Below are positions 1 through 9,421 of a stretch of DNA of 64,000 bases, piece by piece. The notes below the pieces were generated by a model. It did no database searches. It was not told where the DNA came from and worked only from the letters and a program-made list of their open reading frames with translations. A program made the position numbers and the translations under genes. The first letter of the stretch is position 1, and every line of letters starts with the position of its first letter. Source of the stretch: an uncultured Alphaproteobacteria bacterium (GTDB lineage Bacteria; Pseudomonadota; Alphaproteobacteria; RF32; CAG-239); NCBI GenBank assembly GCA_944390885.1, contig CALXRP010000004.1:1-64000 (forward strand), written 5' to 3'.

Positions 1-1221
1 TATACCTATTATTCTTCCGGCGAATGTCCGCAATATCAGGCTAAAGTCGGTACTTGTTCCCGTGATGATCATTACCTGAAATGTGATGCCGTTAAATGGT
101 GTAAAGATAACGGCTATAATACTCAGACCTGTTCTCTGCCGTCCTTTGTCAACGACCAATGTCCGAACGGCAAACCTTATTATAAAGGTTGTAAAGAAGA
201 CCGGCCGAGAGCCTGCCGTGAACAAGGATATGTCAACTCCTGTTCTCCGGGACGGTTGTATAAATCGACAAACCGCTGTCCGTGGGATAGTTCTTACGGT
301 AAATGCTGTACCGCTTCGCCATCTACAGGTTGTCCGACTGATTATAAGGTCACTTGTGATCCGTCACGCGGCTCATCCGGTACTGATACTTGCGGATATA
401 CCTGCTATCGTTGCTGTGATGATACCTGTCCGTCCGGTACTTCTAAAAACTATCACGGATCTTATGCTTCTACTACCGAATGCGGTACCAGATGTAACAG
501 ATGTAAAGACTGTACTTCCGGCAGCCGGTCTTATTCCGGTTCTTATGTCGGTTCTTCCGAATGTGGAAGCTGCTATGCTTGTTCTGACACCTGCCGCTCA
601 GGTCAGAAGTCCGTATCTTGCTCTTCCAATTATGTAAAAACCCGTGTATCGACAACCGAATGCGGAACGAGTTGTTATTCTTGTCAATATAATTCAGCTT
701 GTTCCGTAACGTCAAAATCTTGTTCTTATGGATGTGCTTCTTATAACTCCTGCAACAAATGTACATCATGTAAATCTAAACCGGCCTGCACACACTCTAC
801 TCACAAAACTTGTAGTAATGGATGTGCGACTTACTGTCCTTGCTGCTCTGCTTGCAAAACTTGCAAATCATCCAGCAGTTCATCAACACCGTCAACGCCT
901 TCGCACAGCCACAGCTACTCTTGTCCGAGCGGATATTCAACCTCTTCAAGCGGATGCTCCAATGGATATACAACGACAAGTAAAACATGTTCTTGTGGGG
1001 CAAAAAGCGGCACCTGCTATAAATGCAATTCTGGTCCAATAATGAAACAGTGCTCTTTCACTTATACTTGCTCTGAGGAAGGAATATGCCCAAATGCTCA
1101 TGGCGCTCCTTGTTCAGAGGGTGACAGATGTTATGAATTAGGCGGCTCACAAGAAATCAATTGCAATTCCAGCAACACATCCGCAACGGTTACCTGCAGG
1201 TATGAGGCTACGAATTGTTAG
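1..1221 (+). CDS. Cysteine-rich secreted protein, copy A (5' end outside window)
   Basis: The reading frame is open from base 1, so the start lies to the left of the window. The visible part is 406 residues with roughly 60 cysteines, many in CxxC or CC pairs spaced by Ser/Thr/Gly/Tyr-rich loops. CPSG- and TECGT-type units recur, and a Ser/Pro/His linker lies near residue 300. The first 100 visible residues align with copy B (32729-33745) from about its residue 70, sharing blocks such as SGECPQY and RDDHYLKCDA, and the DNA is also clearly alike. By that alignment about 70 residues, including a signal peptide, are missing on the left. Dense even-spaced cysteines suggest a disulfide-stabilised exported protein. 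The function is not recognised. Other open frames across this region are shadows. Confidence 0.75.
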   Translation, partial: YTYYSSGECPQYQAKVGTCSRDDHYLKCDAVKWCKDNGYNTQTCSLPSFVNDQCPNGKPYYKGCKEDRPRACREQGYVNSCSPGRLYKSTNRCPWDSSYGKCCTASPSTGCPTDYKVTCDPSRGSSGTDTCGYTCYRCCDDTCPSGTSKNYHGSYASTTECGTRCNRCKDCTSGSRSYSGSYVGSSECGSCYACSDTCRSGQKSVSCSSNYVKTRVSTTECGTSCYSCQYNSACSVTSKSCSYGCASYNSCNKCTSCKSKPACTHSTHKTCSNGCATYCPCCSACKTCKSSSSSSTPSTPSHSHSYSCPSGYSTSSSGCSNGYTTTSKTCSCGAKSGTCYKCNSGPIMKQCSFTYTCSEEGICPNAHGAPCSEGDRCYELGGSQEINCNSSNTSATVTCRYEATNC

Positions 1222-1349
1222 AAAAAACAAAAATTATCCAAACAAAATAGATATCCTCTATAAACAGAAGATTCTATTAAGGATACAAAACTTTGGTTTG
1301 ACCACTCTCGTTAACGTGGGACAGTGTCTAACGATACCTTCTCATTCAA

Positions 1350-1373
1350 CCCCCGATAAATCGGGGGTTTTCT
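1350..1373 (+). terminator. Rho-independent terminator of cysteine-rich gene A
   Basis: A 7-bp G/C-rich stem (CCCCCGA / TCGGGGG, loop TAAA) is followed by TTTTCT, about 130 bases after the stop codon. The T-run exists only on the plus strand, so it does not serve fabZ. Confidence 0.75.
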
Positions 1374-1393
1374 GTAAGGCATGTAATAAAAAA

Positions 1394-1834
1394 TTACAGC
1401 ACGATCATCGCCGTAAATTCAGCCTCCGACACAACCTTACCGTCAACCTCACTTTGCCCTTTGAACACAAAAACCTTACCGCGTTCTTTGACTTTTTCAA
1501 CATGCATAATCAGCTGATCGCCCGGCTTTACCGGTTTTCTGAATTTTACTCCGTCAATTGACATAAAATAAACACCAGGCTTTTTTTCAAGATCCTTCAT
1601 ACCGGAAATTACCAGCGCACCTGCCGTCTGTGCCATAGCCTCAATTTGCAAAACGCCCGGCATAACCGGATTTCCCGGAAAATGCCCTTGAAAGAATTCT
1701 TCATTCATCGTCACGTTTTTCAGCCCAAAACCTTTAACCCCGGGTTCTTCTACCGTCAAACGATCAACCAGCAAAAATGGATACCGATGTGGCAAAAACT
1801 CCATAATTTGTTCAATATTATAAACTTCAGACAT
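1394..1834 (-). CDS. fabZ: 3-hydroxyacyl-ACP dehydratase FabZ
   Basis: FabZ dehydrates (3R)-hydroxyacyl-ACP to trans-2-enoyl-ACP in fatty-acid elongation in the cytosol. The 146 residues match the usual family length. The hot-dog fold landmarks are visible: HRYPFLLVDR near residue 16, and HFPGNPVMPG with catalytic His51, followed by Glu65 in QIEAMAQT. An AAGGA-type ribosome site precedes the ATG. It is the last gene of the minus-strand envelope cluster, 36 bases after lpxD. In many proteobacteria lpxA follows fabZ. Here the next gene is an unrelated cysteine-rich gene in convergent orientation, so lpxA must be elsewhere. Confidence 0.96.
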   Translation of the reverse strand: MSEVYNIEQIMEFLPHRYPFLLVDRLTVEEPGVKGFGLKNVTMNEEFFQGHFPGNPVMPGVLQIEAMAQTAGALVISGMKDLEKKPGVYFMSIDGVKFRKPVKPGDQLIMHVEKVKERGKVFVFKGQSEVDGKVVSEAEFTAMIVL

Positions 1835-1870
1835 TTATTTTCCTTTTCAATCAGTTCAAAATTAACAAAA

Positions 1871-2890
1871 CTACTTCTTCACTTTAACAGCATTCTGCAA
1901 AAAAGCCGTCTGGCGCATAAATTGCTTGATCGGCACAACCGGATACCCCATAACCACGGCACCGGGTTCCACATTGCCCATCACACCCGATTGGGCAGCA
2001 ATCTGCGCACCGGATCCGATATGAACATGGTCTGCCAATCCGACCTGACCGCCGCAAACGACATAATCGCCCAAAACCGTACTGCCAGCAATACCGACCT
2101 GTGATACCAAAATGCATCCTTTACCGAGCCGGACATTATGCGCAACTTGTACCAAATTATCAATCCGGCAACCGTCACCGATAACCGTATCATCCAACGC
2201 ACCGCGGTCGACACAGGAATTGGCACCGATTTCAACATCATTACCGATAATCACCAACCCCAATTGCGGAATCCGTTTATGTTGACCGCCGATCATCATA
2301 AAACCAAAACCGTCTTGCCCAATTCTTGCGCCGCTGAAAATATGGCAATTCTCTCCCATTCTGCAAAAAGCAATATGAGCACCGGCACCGATTCTCGAGC
2401 CTTGCCCGATTTCACAATTATCCTCAATTATGGCATTGGCCTCAATAATACAGTTATTGCCGATTTTAACATTCTTACCGATAACGGCATTTTCTCCGAC
2501 AAAACAATTCATACCGAGCTGAGCAGATTTATCAATCCGAGCCGACGCGGCAATCTGCGCTTCCGGCAGCGGAATTTCATAAAACAGCGAATTCAGCTTC
2601 AAAAATGCCAGTTTCGGATTACCGCAAATCAAAACAGCCGTTTCCGGAGCAACAAATTGTGCCAACTCTTCCGTTGTCACGCAAGCTGTCGCCTTAATCT
2701 TGGCAGCTTCTTCTTTAGCCTTTTTATCATAGAAAAAACAGACATCACCCTTTCTGGCATTTTCCATCGTTGCAATATCATTGACCTCCAATCCCGATTT
2801 ATCGTTATCAGAAATCCTTGCCTCACATATCCGAGCAATCTCGGCCAGACTGAATGGTCCGTTATTGCGATAAAAAGATCTATCTACCAT
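1871..2890 (-). CDS. lpxD: UDP-3-O-(3-hydroxyacyl)glucosamine N-acyltransferase LpxD
   Basis: LpxD transfers a 3-hydroxyacyl chain from ACP to the 2-amino group of UDP-3-O-acylglucosamine, the third step of lipid A synthesis. The protein has 339 residues, typical for LpxD. An N-terminal uridine-binding domain (to about residue 105) is followed by a long left-handed beta-helix of hexapeptide repeats (I-G-x-N-x-x type, about 115-300). His-rich blocks VAHNVRLG and [11 protein letters not shown] are in the expected places. It lies between bamA and fabZ, the conserved arrangement, but the periplasmic chaperone gene skp/ompH that normally sits between bamA and lpxD is absent. Confidence 0.95.
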   Translation of the reverse strand: MVDRSFYRNNGPFSLAEIARICEARISDNDKSGLEVNDIATMENARKGDVCFFYDKKAKEEAAKIKATACVTTEELAQFVAPETAVLICGNPKLAFLKLNSLFYEIPLPEAQIAASARIDKSAQLGMNCFVGENAVIGKNVKIGNNCIIEANAIIEDNCEIGQGSRIGAGAHIAFCRMGENCHIFSGARIGQDGFGFMMIGGQHKRIPQLGLVIIGNDVEIGANSCVDRGALDDTVIGDGCRIDNLVQVAHNVRLGKGCILVSQVGIAGSTVLGDYVVCGGQVGLADHVHIGSGAQIAAQSGVMGNVEPGAVVMGYPVVPIKQFMRQTAFLQNAVKVKK

Positions 2891-2956
2891 ATTTTTCTCT
2901 CCTCAGACAATTTAGAGCAACTCGTCGAATTGCTCTAAACAGTTTATTCTCCCAAA

Positions 2957-5218
2957 TTACAATCGCGTACCGAAATTCAAGCGGAAAGTCTCGGTCTTAT
3001 CATAATCTTCCTTAACAATCGGGAACGCAATATCCACATCAATTTGCCCCATCGGCGACAGCCATTGGAAACCGAAACCGGCTGCAACACGCGGAGAAGA
3101 AGAATATTCCACAATTCTGCGATCAATATCATCAGGCTCGCCCAACATACCCATATCAACAAAGGTACGTCCGCGAATACCGACCTCGTCCAATCCGATC
3201 GGGAAAGACATTTCCGCACCGGTATACAACATCCAGTTACCGCCCAAAGCATCGTCCGTATATTTATCACGGGCACCGATACCGGCAAATTCAAAACCAC
3301 GAAGCGTTGAACCGCCGAGATAATACCTCTGAGCCAAACGAACATCTTCATCTCCGTAACCGGTAATATAGCCGGCATTAGCAAAGAGTTTGAACGTATA
3401 ATAATCAGCCAGCGTATGATATGTATAAGCCTTAACGTCAAACTTAAGATATTTTTCATCACCACCGGCACCGGCCACATCATTGCCGAACGACAGATAA
3501 TACCCTTCCTTCGGATTAATTGAACTGTCGCGTTTGTCATAATACAAAGTCTGTCCGATAACAGAACCGGTACTTGTCCCTTCTTCCCGTTTAATATAAA
3601 TGGAAGAATACTCGTCAACGTTCGAAATTTCATCCTGCCGCAAAGTATAACGAACCTGTTGGGACAAATCATCGGTATAATTCCACCCCAAACGCAAGCG
3701 TCCGCCGGTTGTCTCATTATCATAAGACCCTTCATCCTGATAATCCTGCTCACTGCGGAACAAGTCAACACCGGCTCTCAATGGCTGCCCCATAAAATAC
3801 GGTTCCGTAAAGCTCAGATCATACTCCTGCGCACGTTGAGAAACGGAAACATCTGCACCGAGCTGCTGACCTTTGCCTTGGAAATTCTCTTCATAAATTC
3901 CGGCTCGAACCAATGCACCGTTAACGGTAGAATAACCAACACCGACATTAAACGAACCGGTCGATTTTTCTTCAACGTTAACATTAACATCCGCTTTGTT
4001 ATTATCCGTCGGAACGGTTTCAATATCAACCTTGCTGAAATAATTCAAACGTTCGACATTGCGGCGCGAAGCTCTGATTTTGGCAGCATTAAAGGCATCA
4101 CCCTCTTCAATGCGGAACTCGCGGCGGATAACCTCATCATTTGTCCGCGTATTGCCGGCAATATTAATTCTGTCAACAAAGATACGCTCGCCTTCGTTAA
4201 TATTAAAAATAACATCAATCTTACCGCTTGCGGTATGCCGAACCAGCTGCGGCTCGACCTCAACAAAAGCAAAACCTTTCTTACCAAGCTCTTCCGTTAG
4301 TGCCGTTACGGTATTTTCTATTTTCTGGGCATTATACCAATCACCTTTTTCAAACAACACTTCTTTATACATCGGATCGACGTTAACTTCCGAAATCTGC
4401 GACTTTATGGTAATATCGCCGATTTTATAGCGCGGACCTTCATCCAAAACATAAGTAATGACAAAAGACGTCTTATCCGGGCTGAGTTCTGCTACGGCAG
4501 AAGACACCGCAAAATCCGCATAACCGTGTTTCAGATAAAAGCGGCGCAACAACTCTTTATCATAATTTGTTTTTTCGGCATCATAATTTTCCTTAGAAGA
4601 AAAGATTCGGAACCAACGTGTTTCCTTACTCATAATCTCGCCTTGCAAATCCTCATCGGAATAATGTGTATTACCGATAAAATTGATCTTGCTGATAGAA
4701 GCAACCGGTCCTTCGTCAATTTCATAAATCAAATCGACGCGGTTTTCTGAACGAACAATAACTTTCGGATCAACAACCACGGCATAACGTCCGGCTCGCT
4801 TATAAATCTCCAAAATACGCTGTACGTCTTCCTGAACCTTGGCTTTTGAAAAAATTGAACGCGGAGCCAACTGAACTTCTTTTTCAAGCATCGCGTCATC
4901 AATTTTTTCATTGCCGTCAAACACACGCTTATTAACAATCGGATTTTCAATCAGCCTGATGTTCAAATTTCCTCCGGCACTAACATCCATAACCACATCG
5001 GCAAACAGCCCCGTATTATACAAACGCTTCAGAGCGTCATCCAGCTCCTCCTGTGATACACTTTCATTCTTTTGTATGTTAATATATGAAAGCACCGTCT
5101 CAAGTTCGACTCTTTGCAGCCCGCTCACGTCAATATTTCGAACCTGCACATCTGCCGCGCTTACACTTGTCGAATACATCAACGACAAGGCCAGTCCCAT
5201 AAGTCCAACTTTCTTCAT
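2957..5218 (-). CDS. bamA: Outer-membrane protein assembly factor BamA
   Basis: BamA is the central subunit of the beta-barrel assembly machine in the outer membrane. The 753 residues begin with a signal peptide (MKKVGLMGLALSLMYSTSVSA). Five POTRA domains follow to about residue 410, with typical patterns such as NIDVSGLQRVE near residue 28 and INIAGNTRTND near 355. The C-terminal Omp85 barrel contains the conserved YYLGGSTLRGF segment in the lid-lock region and ends in an aromatic/hydrophobic terminal strand (FRLNFGTRL). It lies 29 bases downstream of rseP in the same operon. Confidence 0.97.
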   Translation of the reverse strand: MKKVGLMGLALSLMYSTSVSAADVQVRNIDVSGLQRVELETVLSYINIQKNESVSQEELDDALKRLYNTGLFADVVMDVSAGGNLNIRLIENPIVNKRVFDGNEKIDDAMLEKEVQLAPRSIFSKAKVQEDVQRILEIYKRAGRYAVVVDPKVIVRSENRVDLIYEIDEGPVASISKINFIGNTHYSDEDLQGEIMSKETRWFRIFSSKENYDAEKTNYDKELLRRFYLKHGYADFAVSSAVAELSPDKTSFVITYVLDEGPRYKIGDITIKSQISEVNVDPMYKEVLFEKGDWYNAQKIENTVTALTEELGKKGFAFVEVEPQLVRHTASGKIDVIFNINEGERIFVDRINIAGNTRTNDEVIRREFRIEEGDAFNAAKIRASRRNVERLNYFSKVDIETVPTDNNKADVNVNVEEKSTGSFNVGVGYSTVNGALVRAGIYEENFQGKGQQLGADVSVSQRAQEYDLSFTEPYFMGQPLRAGVDLFRSEQDYQDEGSYDNETTGGRLRLGWNYTDDLSQQVRYTLRQDEISNVDEYSSIYIKREEGTSTGSVIGQTLYYDKRDSSINPKEGYYLSFGNDVAGAGGDEKYLKFDVKAYTYHTLADYYTFKLFANAGYITGYGDEDVRLAQRYYLGGSTLRGFEFAGIGARDKYTDDALGGNWMLYTGAEMSFPIGLDEVGIRGRTFVDMGMLGEPDDIDRRIVEYSSSPRVAAGFGFQWLSPMGQIDVDIAFPIVKEDYDKTETFRLNFGTRL

Positions 5219-5247
5219 CAGTCAAAATCCTTATTATCAAAAAAACA

Positions 5248-6396
5248 CTACACAAAAATTCTTTTGAATAAATGTACCAAATCATTCCAGGTTGCAAAAA
5301 CCACTAAGGCCATTATTACCCCAAAACCAAATCTGAACATATATTCTTTTATTTTTTCCCCAATTTCTCTGCGGGCAATCATTTCAATAACCGAAATCAC
5401 GGCCTGCCCGCCGTCCAAAACCGGAATGGGGAACAGGTTAATCAGCCCAAGGTTAATTGAAAGCAGCGCCATAAAGACCGTAAAATCTATCAAACCGCGC
5501 TCTTTGCTGATATCGCCTGACATTTCGGCGATTCGGATAACCCCGCCCACATCATCGGAAGCTCTTTTTCCTGTCAGCATCTGCCCAACGCCGCGTAATG
5601 TCGCCGTTGTAATATCCCAGGTCTCGGAACAAGCTTCTTTAACCGATTCGAAAAAAGACAACTCTTTCTTATCCAACTCAACGGCATTAACTGAACGAAC
5701 ACCGAGCAACAACTTCTGCTGCTTGGGAGCATTCTCGCTGTCATATTCGCTTGTTGGCACCTCTAACTCTTTCAGCGTAACGTGAATATTCAAAACCTCT
5801 TCACCGCGTTGAATAACGACATCGGCTTTTTTATCAACGCTCAAATCCACCTCGCGCTGCAAGTCGGCAAAAGTATCAATTTTTTTGCCATTAATTTCCA
5901 GCACCCGGTCATTTTTCATAATCCCGGCAGCCTGAGCCGCTCCGCCTTCAAGCACTTCACCGATAATCGGCGGAAAGGTCAAACGTCCGAGAAAGAAAAA
6001 TATCGCCGTAAAAATAGCAATGGCAAACAAATAGTTGGCAGCCGGTCCGGCAAGTGTAATCGCCAGTTTTTTAGAAGGAGGCTGAGCCGTAAATGTTTTT
6101 TTCAAATCTTCTTCCGAAAGAGATTTAACTTCTTCGCTCTCTGTTGCACTTGCAGCATCGGCATCACCAAACATCTTGACATATCCGCCCAACGGAATGG
6201 CACAGACTTTCCAACGTGTCCCGGATCTGTCATTAAACCCCCAAAGCTCTTTGCCGAAACCAAGCGAAAACTCTTCCACTTTAACACCGACAAATTTAGC
6301 TACCAGAAAATGCCCGAGTTCATGCACAAAAACCAGAATTCCCAGTAAAACGACAAAAGGAACAAGATAATAAAAAATATCAATCAGCCAATCCAT
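5248..6396 (-). CDS. rseP: Site-2 intramembrane metalloprotease RseP
   Basis: RseP is an inner-membrane zinc protease that cleaves transmembrane segments of anti-sigma factors and remnant signal peptides. The zinc motif HELGH is at residues 25-29 in the first membrane helix. The second metal-ligand motif NLFPIPVLDGG lies near residues 320-330. A single PDZ domain follows about residue 120, whereas the E. coli protein has two. The start was placed at the ATG four bases after the cdsA stop, because the protein then opens directly into the first membrane helix. A longer frame would overlap cdsA. Length 382 residues. Confidence 0.94.
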   Translation of the reverse strand: MDWLIDIFYYLVPFVVLLGILVFVHELGHFLVAKFVGVKVEEFSLGFGKELWGFNDRSGTRWKVCAIPLGGYVKMFGDADAASATESEEVKSLSEEDLKKTFTAQPPSKKLAITLAGPAANYLFAIAIFTAIFFFLGRLTFPPIIGEVLEGGAAQAAGIMKNDRVLEINGKKIDTFADLQREVDLSVDKKADVVIQRGEEVLNIHVTLKELEVPTSEYDSENAPKQQKLLLGVRSVNAVELDKKELSFFESVKEACSETWDITTATLRGVGQMLTGKRASDDVGGVIRIAEMSGDISKERGLIDFTVFMALLSINLGLINLFPIPVLDGGQAVISVIEMIARREIGEKIKEYMFRFGFGVIMALVVFATWNDLVHLFKRIFV

Positions 6397-6400
6397 CTCT

Positions 6401-7201
6401 CTACATCCCGCTGCTGATAAAGCCAACAATAAACAAAGCCAGATAAAGCATCGGCGCCGCGAAGATCAAACCGTCAACCCGATCAAACATACCGCCGTGT
6501 CCCGGAATAAGATTGCTGGAATCTTTCAACCCCAAATGACGTTTGATTGCCGATTCGAGTAAATCGCCGATCTGAGCAACAACGGCAACGGCAGCAGCCA
6601 AAAGGCAAAAATAAAGCAACGGTTCTGTGCCGGCATAGTAATACACCAAAGCACCGGTAACGACAACGGCCAGAACAATACCACCGATCAGCCCTGACCA
6701 GGTCTTGTTCGGGCTGATCTTCGGAGCCAGTTTTGGTCCTTTAAGTGTCGATCCGACAAAATATCCGCCGATATCCACACTCCAAACGGCCAAGAAAAAC
6801 CACAAAGTCAAAGCAAAACCGCCAAATTCATACAGCCAGTTAATAGAACCGGCGCCGATGGCAATATACGGAACACCGAGCATCAACAGATATTTATGCT
6901 CTTCATGACGAGCCAGCCAAATTGCCGTCAACCAGCAAAATAACACAACCGTCCCCCAGATAAGTCCGGGAAAAGGCACCATAGCTGAAAATACAGCCGG
7001 TACGGTATAGGTTATTGCAAAAGCATTTTGCCGGGAGCTTGGAACCATAGAACTCCACTCCCAAGCCAACAAAACGCCGATCAACATCACCAGAAAATTC
7101 ATAAACGGAGCCCCGTAAAACAACGCCCCCAAAACAACCGGTATCATGACAATAGCCGAAACCGTGCGTTTCAACAATGCCTGAGCTTTAGATTTTTCCA
7201 T
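6401..7201 (-). CDS. cdsA: Phosphatidate cytidylyltransferase CdsA
   Basis: CdsA makes CDP-diacylglycerol from phosphatidate and CTP at the inner membrane, the precursor of all phospholipids. It has 266 residues and about eight membrane segments. The C-terminal family signature is present (KDSSNLIPGHGGMFDRVDGL, around residues 220-245). The start chosen (MEKSKAQALLKR) overlaps the end of uppS by 14 bases, and the reading frame upstream of it is just uppS read out of frame. In most alphaproteobacteria dxr lies between cdsA and rseP. Here the two genes are four bases apart and dxr is missing. Confidence 0.93.
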   Translation of the reverse strand: MEKSKAQALLKRTVSAIVMIPVVLGALFYGAPFMNFLVMLIGVLLAWEWSSMVPSSRQNAFAITYTVPAVFSAMVPFPGLIWGTVVLFCWLTAIWLARHEEHKYLLMLGVPYIAIGAGSINWLYEFGGFALTLWFFLAVWSVDIGGYFVGSTLKGPKLAPKISPNKTWSGLIGGIVLAVVVTGALVYYYAGTEPLLYFCLLAAAVAVVAQIGDLLESAIKRHLGLKDSSNLIPGHGGMFDRVDGLIFAAPMLYLALFIVGFISSGM

Positions 7202-7913
7202 ATCGTCTCTCCCTCGCATTAAAATCCCTAATAATATCCTCCAAACATTTGCGGTCAAAATCCGGCCACAAAACATCCGTAAAACAAAACTCCGCATAAG
7301 CAATCTGCCACAAAAGATAATTGCTGACACGTTGTTCACCGCTTGTCCGAATAACCAAATCAGGATCCGGAATATCTTTGGTATAAAGCAGACCGGAAAA
7401 CATCTTGGCATCAATATCTTCCGGCGTAATATCGCCGCGTTTGGCCAAAACGGCTATTTTCTGCGCTGCTTGCAAAATCTCCTGACGAGAGCCGTAACTA
7501 AGCGCCACGCACAAAGTCATTTTATCATTATCGGCCGTTTCATTTTCCAGCTTGCGCATGGCCTCGACAATATCTGGCGGCAACATCGAGCGCTCACCGA
7601 TAAAAATTATTCTGACACCGTTTTCCTGCAGTTCTTTCAAATCCGACTTCAAATACTCTCGCAAAAGCCCCATCAGAGTCTCTACCTCTTCAGCCGGGCG
7701 CTGCCAATTTTCGGTCGAAAAAGCATACAGCGTCAGATATTTAACCCCCATTTCTCCGGCTGCTCGTGTAATTTCCTTTACGGTTTCTGCGCCTTTTTTA
7801 TGTCCGACGGAACGGGGCAGCCCTCTTTTTTTGGCCCAACGTCCGTTCCCGTCCATAATAATCGCAATATGCTGCAGCTTGCCTGTTTTAGTCGTCAAAA
7901 TATTCCTCGTCAC
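7188..7913 (-). CDS. uppS: Undecaprenyl diphosphate synthase UppS
   Basis: UppS condenses farnesyl-PP with isopentenyl-PP to the C55 carrier lipid needed for peptidoglycan and O-antigen synthesis. The 241 residues carry the P-loop IIMDGNGRWA with catalytic Asp21. TLYAFSTENWQRP lies near residue 80. The isopentenyl-PP-binding RTSGEQRVSNYLLWQ is near 195. It follows frr by 29 bases and overlaps cdsA. The product is used by MraY, encoded elsewhere in this window. Confidence 0.96.
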   Translation of the reverse strand: MTRNILTTKTGKLQHIAIIMDGNGRWAKKRGLPRSVGHKKGAETVKEITRAAGEMGVKYLTLYAFSTENWQRPAEEVETLMGLLREYLKSDLKELQENGVRIIFIGERSMLPPDIVEAMRKLENETADNDKMTLCVALSYGSRQEILQAAQKIAVLAKRGDITPEDIDAKMFSGLLYTKDIPDPDLVIRTSGEQRVSNYLLWQIAYAEFCFTDVLWPDFDRKCLEDIIRDFNARERRYGKI

Positions 7914-7942
7914 ACATTCTTGTTAAAAGTCCGCCGGCATAA

Positions 7943-8503
7943 TTACACCTGCAAAATATCCTTTTCTTTCAGCGCCTGAAGTTCATCAATTTTCTTAATT
8001 GATTCGTCCGTCAGTTTTTGAATTTCGTTTTCAAATCTTTTTTCTTCATCTTCCGAAATGGCATTATCTTTTTTCAGCTTTTTAATCCCGTCGATTCCGT
8101 CACGCCGAACATTACGGACGGCAACCTTGGCCTGTTCGGCATATTTTCCGGCCACCTTAACCAACTCTTTTCTTCTTTCTTCACTGAGCGGAGGGATCGG
8201 AATACGAATAAGCTGCCCGTCAGATACGGGATTCAAGCCCAAATCAGATTCGCGAATGGCCTTCTCTGCCGATTTTGCCAAACCCTTATCCCAGACATTA
8301 ACCGAAAGCGTCCGAGCATCGGGAACACTGACTGTTCCGACCTGATTCAACGGCGTCATTGATCCGTAAGCCTCAACCATAATGCCGTCCAACAAACTGG
8401 CATGAGCGCGACCGGCGCGCAAACCGCCAAAATCATTTTTCAACGCTTCAACTGTTTTTTCCATTCTAGTTTTGGTGTCGGTCTTAATCTCATTAAAATC
8501 CAT
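7943..8503 (-). CDS. frr: Ribosome recycling factor
   Basis: RRF splits post-termination ribosomes together with EF-G. The 186 residues match the family length. Signature blocks include [21 protein letters not shown] and the conserved [17 protein letters not shown], with a C-terminal charged helix ([14 protein letters not shown]). It sits three bases after pyrH and ahead of uppS, the classic order. The rpsB-tsf pair that usually precedes pyrH is not present here. Confidence 0.97.
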   Translation of the reverse strand: MDFNEIKTDTKTRMEKTVEALKNDFGGLRAGRAHASLLDGIMVEAYGSMTPLNQVGTVSVPDARTLSVNVWDKGLAKSAEKAIRESDLGLNPVSDGQLIRIPIPPLSEERRKELVKVAGKYAEQAKVAVRNVRRDGIDGIKKLKKDNAISEDEEKRFENEIQKLTDESIKKIDELQALKEKDILQV

Positions 8504-8506
8504 AAT

Positions 8507-9226
8507 CTATTCCTCATTTCTAATTATCGTAAATTCACCTTCGCCGCAAACGGCCTTGAGCAGTGCCTTTTCTCCTGCCTGAGCAAAGACCACGACCGGA
8601 ATATTGTTTTCACGCGCCAAGGCAACCGCCGTTGTATCCATAACTTTAAGCTGCTTATTGATAACTGTGTCGTAATCAATTGCCTGATATTTTTTCGCCT
8701 GCGGATTCTTTAACGGATCGCTGTCATAAACCCCGTCTACCTGAGTCGCCTTCAAAATAACGTCGCATTTCATCTCCGAAGCCCGGAGCGCCGCTGCCGT
8801 ATCGGTCGTAAAAAACGGGTTTCCCGTACCGGCCGCAAAAATAACGATTCTCCCTTTTTCCAAATGGCGCAACGCCTTCCGATAAACATAATGCTCACAA
8901 ACGTCGGGAATATTCAGAGCCGACATAACCCTCGCCGCTGCACCTGCGCGTTCCAAAGCATTCTGAATAAAAAGCGCATTCATAACCGTAGCCAGCATGC
9001 CGACCTGATGAGCCACAACCGGCGCCATTTCTTTTGAGGCATCTTTTGCGCCGCGAAAAATATTGCCGCCGCCAATAACAACGCAAACTTCCGTTCCTGC
9101 ATCCGCAATCTCTTTGATCTGTGCGGCCAACGCGTTAATAACTTCTTCCGACATTCCGTAAGGTTTGTCGCCCAACAACCCTTCACCGGAAAGCTTCAGC
9201 AAAATTCTTTTATAAACGGGTTTCAT
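8507..9226 (-). CDS. pyrH: Uridylate kinase PyrH
   Basis: PyrH phosphorylates UMP to UDP, and is the hexameric bacterial UMP kinase of the amino-acid kinase fold. Its 239 residues begin with the kinase start KRILLKLSGEGLLGD. VVIGGGNIFRG is near residue 50. The nucleotide-binding segment FAAGTGNPFFTTDTAAALRA is near 135. It is the first gene of the minus-strand envelope cluster. The 195-base gap to plsY is AT-rich and divergent, so the operon promoter should be in it. No hexamer pair convincing enough to call was seen. Confidence 0.97.
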   Translation of the reverse strand: MKPVYKRILLKLSGEGLLGDKPYGMSEEVINALAAQIKEIADAGTEVCVVIGGGNIFRGAKDASKEMAPVVAHQVGMLATVMNALFIQNALERAGAAARVMSALNIPDVCEHYVYRKALRHLEKGRIVIFAAGTGNPFFTTDTAAALRASEMKCDVILKATQVDGVYDSDPLKNPQAKKYQAIDYDTVINKQLKVMDTTAVALARENNIPVVVFAQAGEKALLKAVCGEGEFTIIRNEE

Positions 9227-9421
9227 TTTTATCCTTAAAGAAATACATTTTTTTACATATTAACGTCTTTAATAGATTTGTCATCATATTTCTTTACTTT
9301 ATATAAAAGAAAAATGCAACTCCCCGCAAGTTATCTCCACCGCAAAAAATAATATTGAAAAATCCGTATCTTCGTTTTAAGTTGAAAATAATTTTAAGAC
9401 ATCGGGATTGAGGATTTTTCT

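Noticed and set aside
83-1042. Long open frames in other phases over cysteine-rich gene A
   Set aside because: They follow the cysteine-rich frame as shadows caused by its low stop density. They have no ribosome site and no family resemblance.
7202-7414. N-terminal extension of cdsA
   Set aside because: The extra 71 codons coincide with uppS in another frame. The start at 7201 matches the family.
9227-9421. pyrH and plsY promoters
   Set aside because: Several TTG- and TAT-containing combinations exist in this AT-rich gap, but none had both hexamers and spacing good enough to call.
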